DNA from: Microthyrium microscopicum
Taxonomy: Eukaryota; Ascomycota; Dothideomycetes; Microthyriales; Microthyriaceae
Direction: 5' to 3'
Assembly (NCBI GenBank): GCA_010405405.1
Contig: MU004230.1
Location: 2,811,744-2,875,743, forward strand
Length of the DNA: 64,000 bases
In this document: piece after piece, positions 60,876-64,000 of the stretch
How positions within the stretch are numbered: position 1 is the stretch's first letter
How the letters are laid out: every line of letters begins with the position of its first letter
Program-made: the position numbers and the translations under genes
Notes under the pieces: model-generated
What the model was told of the DNA's origin: nothing
The model's database searches: none
The model's input: the letters and a program-made list of their open reading frames with translations, nothing else

Positions 60876-63154
60876 ATGTCTGGAGTCTCTTATCGCACTC
60901 TCGACGAAGGTGCAAAAGAAGTCCGATTGCTCATAATCGAGGACAAAGTTGAGGATGATAATGCCACAGTATCACCTCTGTTGCGATGCCACCTGGTCAA
61001 AACGTCTTTACACCTCTACAGCTCGGAAGGAGCAATTGTTCCAGGAGGCCCACCAGAAGGTCACTCTTATGCCTCAGAAGAAATAATATCCAGGGGCTGG
61101 ACTGATACGCCTTTTCAAGCCCTCTCATACGTCTGGGGTGATCCAACTCCTGTTAGCGAAATTGAGATCGATGGTCGATTTTGCAAAATATCTCAAAACT
61201 TATCGCAAGCTTTGCTTTCCATATATGACAACACGGCCTTCAGGGTTATCTGGGCTGATGCAGTGAGCATCAACCAACAAGACAATGAAGAAAAATCGTG
61301 GCAAGTACAGCAAATGGTGCATATATATTCTCGTGCTGAGAGTGTCCTCTCATGGCTTGGAGTTGGAGACACCAACAGCACTTTAGCCATGCAACAACTG
61401 AACAACCTTGGGCGCGATCTTACAATCAGCAAATGGAAGTTCACTGGCACTGAAAGCATGAAAAACAAGATTTCAGAGGAACACAACCAAGTTGGTGTGA
61501 AGTATACAGAAGATTCATCAACCTGGAGAGCTCTCATAACACTTACTGAGCGAAGCTAATGGTCTCGACTTTGGGTCTTTCAAGAATTTACCACGGCTTG
61601 AAGTATCGACTTGTTGTGTGGAAACAGCCATATTCAGGCTTGTCGAGATTCACTCATCTTCCTAGTTTGGTGGGTCTACGAAACTGAAGCATATGCCGGA
61701 GGCCTACTTCGATTAGATCAGAGCTTTATCTTTATGATGACCTACTCAGCACAATATCACCACGCCCGAGAAGCTGGATATGACCCCGCTACAGAATTTG
61801 GCCAACTCTTGAAAGCGATGGCCATGTTTGAAGTAACAGATCCAAGAGACGTGATATTTGGGAGTCTTGGTCTTGCTTCTAATAAAGACTGGCTCGGACT
61901 CCAACCAGACTATTCCAAAACTCTGCGAGAGGTTCTGTTGGAGACTGCCCGTGCTTTAGTCACTATGGAATCGACGGGGTGGAACAGTTACGCAGAACGA
62001 GAAAATAGAAATAATGGCATACCCTCTTGGGTACCAGTTTGGTCAAGCAATGCTAGACGATTTCATGCCCATTCTTATAATGCTTGTGGGGATGCTACTA
62101 GGAACGAGGAAACTAACGACGAGGATGAAGATGATGCAGCTTGGGAGGATATGGTCAGTGACGACGAGGACCTTATTGTTCGGGAAGATGAAGCTAACGA
62201 CGAGGACGACACCATAAAGCAGGGAAATCGGACCCCGACCCCCTCTGAAGAAAAAGCTCAAGAGACCATCACATTGGACGGTTATTTGGTTGATGTAATC
62301 ACGGACCTCCTTCCCACTTGCGCGAGAGAACTCTTCAGAACCAGTAAAAGAGTCGGCACGAGAGTTGGAACTGAGGATGGAGAAGAGTCAACAATTTCGA
62401 TCATCGAAAGAGCAGAAAACATCATGAAGCAAAAGAGATCTCCTTTTGCGCAAAAGTCTGATGCATTAGCTCGAACACTAGTGGTAGACATTTTATCAAC
62501 ACCATTTGATCAACGCATTGATCCAGATGTTGACGCCAACCAGTTGTTGCTCAAAATCAAACAAGCTCAAATACAATCTGTGGTCGAGGATTTCTTCCTT
62601 CTCGAAAGCTTCGACGATTGGACCACATTAGAAACAGTACATTGACAACATGGCATTACATATTTTACATGGTGCAAGGCTGTTCTTCACAAAAAATGGT
62701 AAGATTTCCCCATATCAAACCAGGCGACTTAATGACATCAAGTAAACCTAAAAAACATCTTATGTCTCATGGCACTCAACGGTTTCCATAAGGTGTGTTC
62801 CTAATCGAGAGCTATGGATTGCATCTGGATGCGACGGATGCTTTACGTACTTATTTACCGCGAAATACCCAATGTTCTGTTCGAAGCGTGTTGGTTCTGT
62901 TCATAGTTTTATACTTACCAGATCCAGGCTATGTAGGCTTATCGCAACAGAAGCACTGTAAGGTTGGGGATGTCATTGTCATCTTAAAAGGCTCAACTAT
63001 CCCTCACATTCTACGGAGCTACACCATAAGTTTCAACTCCGAGCAAGATCACACTGAAACATTCGAGTTCATTTGTGAAGCTTATGTGCATGGAATCATG
63101 GATGGTCAGTTTGTGGCTCAAGATCCACCGCTCCGTTCTTTCACGCTGCAATAA
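60876..63154 (+). pseudogene. HET-domain (heterokaryon incompatibility) gene fossil
   Basis: HET domains are TIR-like death-triggering modules that act in fungal non-self recognition. The head carries the classical HET blocks FQALSYVWGDP and RVIWADAVSINQQDNEEKS, followed by VHIYSRAESVLSWLG. Further along lie the middle block with TDPRDVIFGSLGLAS, an acidic low-complexity spacer of about 60 residues, and the usual C-terminal block GDVIVILKGSTIPHILR with FICEAYVHGIMDG. The gene is therefore represented end to end, but it is broken, with about three interruptions. Decay looks recent to moderate, since most of the text is still readable. Such genes come in large families with rapid turnover, so broken copies are common. 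Confidence 0.85.
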
Positions 63155-63563
63155 GAAGAGTCTTACTCGTTGTTAATCTCTTTTGGAAACTTGCAAGCAA
63201 GAGATACACAAAGAAAGATATATACATGACAACTTTCGAGGAATTGGCTTACTGAATTCTATAACTTGTAATTCAAAGATATGTAGTTTTAACAGAAACA
63301 ACTATATTCAAATTCGACATAAATTCTCTGCGGCTGAAGACAAGGCTGAAATTGAGACTGACCAATCACAGGAGGTCCCAAAACCAAATTTGGACACGTG
63401 GACGCTCGGCTCGCATAGTGCTCGTGTCACCTTGCTCTTTCCCATCTCCATCACGATATCTCAATATGTGACTATTACTGACGCGCCGAACTATCGCTTT
63501 GCAGCACTCCGCAATCATACAGATGCCAGCGACAAGCTAGCATTTATTGCCCACAATGTGACC
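63155..63563. promoter_or_regulatory. Upstream region of the GPI2 gene
   Basis: Open in frame with GPI2 back to 63183, but the extra residues look random, so I treat this as promoter and leader. No named site is clear. Confidence 0.45.
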
Positions 63564-64000
63564 ATGTCGCAACCCGGTCTCCCAGCCAATCTCTCCGCTC
63601 GACCTCCTCCTCATCTCTACTTCCATCCGCCGAGAGACTCGACGGATCCGCCAAGAAGAGAATCTTCAGAGACGGAGCGCGTAATACAACCCAGCAATGC
63701 CGCCAAAGCCTCGTTGAGTGCTGCGGAACCTTCAACTCGAGGTCGGACGAGGAGAAAGGAACGTCGTCGTCGAGGCGCAAGAACACAGTGGAAAAAGTTG
63801 CTCTGGGTGCGACAAAGCTGTATGTCACTACGACATAAACACGTTCGCGCATGCAGCCGTTTACTAACTTGTGCTTGTCCATATAGTACCGGATAACTAT
63901 ACTGATGCATCCACCTTCCTTGACCACCTTGTAAGGAATCCCAAGCTGCAGCCATACGAGTTCTGGCGGCTAGTTGCCGACTCCACCGTCATCGTACAGC
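63564..64000 (+). CDS. GPI2: GPI2 / PIG-C, GPI-GlcNAc transferase subunit (partial, cut by window edge)
   Basis: Subunit of the ER complex that starts GPI-anchor synthesis by moving GlcNAc from UDP-GlcNAc to phosphatidylinositol. Exon 1 is 63564-63819 and exon 2 begins at 63887 and leaves the window at 64000, so about 123 residues are visible. A disordered Pro/Ser/Arg-rich head starts MSQPGLPANLSARPPPHLYF. The family start follows: QWKKLLWVRQSLPDNYTDAST, FLDHLVRNPKLQPYEFWRLV and ADSTVIVQ, matching the conserved first block of PIG-C before its membrane helices. The intron has a GTATGT donor and a TACTAAC branch point. Confidence 0.88.

Noticed and set aside
63183-63563. N-terminal extension of GPI2
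   Set aside because: In frame but random-looking, with no resemblance to PIG-C; the head starting at 63564 fits better.

Overview
The window looks like nuclear DNA of a filamentous ascomycete (Pezizomycotina, most likely Leotiomycetes/Helotiales; the class is a guess). Genes are dense and lie on both strands. Most have one to eight short GT..AG introns of about 45-80 bases with CTAAC/CTAAT-like branch points. The content is fungal: a GH35 beta-galactosidase, a GH28 polygalacturonase, an opsin-related protein, a HET-domain gene and fungal Med1. Repeats carry the mark of repeat-induced point mutation (RIP): TpA is abundant, CpA/TpG are scarce, and sense codons have turned into stops.

Layout. 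1-3250 is an AT-rich, RIP-degraded repeat block. 3650-14724 holds a DyP-type peroxidase, the five-exon Arp2/3 subunit gene ARPC2, a broken vanillyl-alcohol-oxidase-like flavoenzyme, the ER mannosyltransferase ALG12 and the secreted beta-galactosidase. 15313-22984 holds Med1, polygalacturonase, a Cdt1-like replication protein and a mucin-like membrane protein. 23871-24108 is a MITE. 25807-36732 holds a bestrophin-like channel, an SDR, the mitochondrial Obg GTPase, dynactin p27, ATP synthase gamma and, divergent from it, DNA topoisomerase I. About 37990-40060 is a RIP-damaged hAT transposon. 41200-47308 holds an atypical SDR-like protein, then a RecQ-type helicase gene flanked by two tiny DnaJ-type Cys-rich genes. 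48065-48658 is a second MITE. 48858-64000 holds Cwc24, a small orphan, a mitochondrial-type protein, a TBC RabGAP, an opsin-related membrane protein, a HET-domain fossil and the start of GPI2.

There is no operon or obvious biosynthetic cluster. Most genes are independent housekeeping functions: actin nucleation, N-glycan and GPI assembly, transcription, replication, mitochondrial energy and ribosome assembly, and vesicle traffic. Two secreted carbohydrases and a DyP peroxidase fit a plant-associated or saprotrophic life.

The most unusual signals are these. (1) Several unrelated genes show an intragenic strand-composition switch, with the sense strand C-rich in the first part and G-rich in the last part. 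(2) Two Cys-rich mini-genes flank a RecQ gene that carries an extra base and an unusual zinc-site position. (3) There are two MITE families with near-perfect inverted ends and TA duplications. (4) A single-copy-looking flavoenzyme gene has RIP-type stop codons. All exon boundaries were read by eye from splice signals and family likeness, not from transcripts.
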